DNA of 64,000 bases from G965200765 sp965200765 (lineage in GTDB: Bacteria; Pseudomonadota; Gammaproteobacteria; Arenicellales; JAJDZL01). The stretch spans positions 2,976,001 to 3,040,000 of the forward strand of contig OZ241380.1 of the NCBI GenBank assembly GCA_965200765.1. Reading direction: 5' to 3'. The translations under genes and the position numbers were made by a program. Below are positions 62,905 to 64,000 of the stretch, one piece after another. The notes under the pieces are model-generated. The model saw only the letters and a program-made list of their open reading frames with translations. It did not search any database and had not been told where the DNA came from. The stretch's first letter is position 1, and every line of letters begins with the position of its first letter.

Positions 62905-64000
62905 TTAGTTCAACAGCTTGTTCGGGAGCCAAAGGGCAATATCCGGATAGGCCATCACGAGTCCCAAACCGATCAGTTGCAACAACACAAACGGAATGAT
63001 GCCCCGATAGATCTGCTGTATCTTTACTGAAGGCGGAGCTACCCCTTTCATGTAAAACAATGCAAAACCGAATGGCGGTGTCAAAAAGCTTGTTTGCAGG
63101 TTCACAGCAACCAGAATGGCAAACCAGTAAACCAGATCGATTTGCGCCACATGATCGCCGAAATCAAGCAGTTCAATGATCGGTGCGAAAACTGGCAGTA
63201 CGATCAAGGTAATTTCAATCCAGTCGAAAAAGAAGCCCAGCACAAACACAATGCCCATAAGAATGAACAAAATGCCCCAGGGTCCAAAACCGGTGCTCTC
63301 GACAAAGTCAACCACAATATCGTCGCCGCCAAGTGAACGGAACACGTAGGAGAATGCAGTAGCTCCAATAAAAATGAAGAACAGCATTGCCCCGGTGAGC
63401 GCAGAACGCTCGACTACAGCTTTCATCGTAGCAAATGAAAGACGACGATTGACAAGTGCCAGCAAAATTGCGCCGGCGGCACCAACACCGGATGCTTCAG
63501 TCGGAGTTGCCCAGCCCATTACGATGGAACCTAGCACAAGTATGATCAAAAATACTGGCGGCACAAGCCCTTTGGCGATCATTAACCAGAATTCTTTGGG
63601 ATTTTTCGGCCCCAATTCTTTGGGGAGCGGTGGCGCAAGTTCCGGCTTCCAGGCGGAAATAGACAAAATGTAAATTCCGTAAATTGAGGCCAGCAGCATT
63701 CCGGGAAACACCGCGGCTACAAAGAGATTGCCCACGGACCGACCGAGCAGGTCAGCCATGATCACCAGCATAATGCTTGGCGGAATAAGTATGCCCAAGG
63801 TACCAGAAGCCGCGATGGTACCCGTCGCCAACGGCACGTTGTACTGTCGTTGAAGCAGTACCGGAAGTGCCATCAAGGTCATCATCACTACTGATGCGCC
63901 GATGATTCCGGTGGTTGCTGCCATGACAGTACCCATCGCGGTAACCGACAACGCAAGTCCGCCCGGAACTCGTCGTAGCAACACCTGCAGACAATACAGG
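62905..64000 (-). CDS. TRAP transporter large permease (DctM), 5' end outside the window
   Basis: The C-terminal 365 residues or so of a DctM-type permease; the frame is open to the right edge, and the N-terminal part lies beyond it. Typical segments are LLRRVPGGLALSVTAMGTVMAATTGIIGASVVMMTLMALPVLLQRQYN, ATGTIAASGTLGILIPPSIMLVIMADLL, and near the end ETTLIVLPVF-like EITLIVLPVFAPI plus NLQTSFLTPPFGFALFYMKGVAP. It carries the substrate across the inner membrane, using sodium, with a DctQ subunit and a periplasmic binding protein, which would be upstream (to the right). About 60 extra residues (KPELAPPLPKELGPKNPKEFW) fit the larger mannitol/chloroaromatic-type group. Confidence 0.95.
   Translation of the reverse strand, partial: LYCLQVLLRRVPGGLALSVTAMGTVMAATTGIIGASVVMMTLMALPVLLQRQYNVPLATGTIAASGTLGILIPPSIMLVIMADLLGRSVGNLFVAAVFPGMLLASIYGIYILSISAWKPELAPPLPKELGPKNPKEFWLMIAKGLVPPVFLIILVLGSIVMGWATPTEASGVGAAGAILLALVNRRLSFATMKAVVERSALTGAMLFFIFIGATAFSYVFRSLGGDDIVVDFVESTGFGPWGILFILMGIVFVLGFFFDWIEITLIVLPVFAPIIELLDFGDHVAQIDLVYWFAILVAVNLQTSFLTPPFGFALFYMKGVAPPSVKIQQIYRGIIPFVLLQLIGLGLVMAYPDIALWLPNKLLN

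Overview
The window most resembles a chromosomal segment of a moderately AT-leaning gammaproteobacterium, probably uncultivated. The evidence is a 16S rRNA of beta/gamma type, the order tRNA-Gln, prs, rplY, pth, ychF (known from Pseudomonas-like genomes), the order rpoZ, spoT, ridA, recG, an lptCAB cluster divergent from mlaFE, and a UbiA-type ubiquinone gene. Outer-membrane parts are plentiful: an inverse autotransporter, a Slam-like barrel, a porin and an OmpA-like barrel. No plasmid, prophage or insertion sequence was recognised.

Layout. 1-1778 is a CRISPR array cut by the left edge: 27 identical 36-bp repeats of type II-C character, each ending in an exact extended -10 promoter. No cas gene is in the window. 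2.2-3.8 kb is a two-gene dehydrogenase operon. 4.1-6.3 kb is groESL behind a consensus promoter and a perfect CIRCE operator. 6.8-8.7 kb is a small accessory block: a zeta-toxin kinase and, convergent to it, a PUA/EVE-like plus restriction-type nuclease. The nuclease promoter has a 12-bp G tract between its -35 and -10, which suggests phase variation. 9.1-14 kb is envelope biogenesis (mlaFE, lptC, lptA, lptB) plus a class V aminotransferase. 14-17 kb holds an inverse autotransporter and a four-repeat CARDB lipoprotein. 17-24.5 kb is accessory: a GPP34 protein, two small ORFs, a cupin thiol-dioxygenase-like protein paired with a four-domain rhodanese, a YbdK-type ligase and a DUF3696 ATPase.

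25.2-31 kb is rpoZ-spoT-ridA-recG-ubiA, with ubiA broken by a one-base frameshift. 31.2-38.6 kb has a Slam-like protein, aroE, gor, ychF, pth, rplY, prs and tRNA-Gln. 38.9-45.2 kb is an outer-membrane barrel gene and a complete rRNA operon (16S, tRNA-Ile, tRNA-Ala, 23S, 5S) with promoter, leader hairpins and terminator. 45.3-56.7 kb is metabolic: malate synthase G, a WYL regulator, a detached mlaC, several redox enzymes, and glnK-amtB. 56.9-64 kb has an HDAC-family hydrolase, thyA-folA, a porin with a Fur-type operator inside its promoter, a Fic protein with a small upstream partner, and the end of a TRAP transporter permease that runs off the right edge.

The signals most worth following are the promoter-bearing CRISPR repeats and the hairpin transcript candidate beyond the last repeat, the apparently phase-variable nuclease promoter, and the thiol dioxygenase/tetra-rhodanese pair in which only one of four rhodanese modules keeps its cysteine. 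The inverse autotransporter/CARDB lipoprotein pair and the ubiA frameshift also merit checking.
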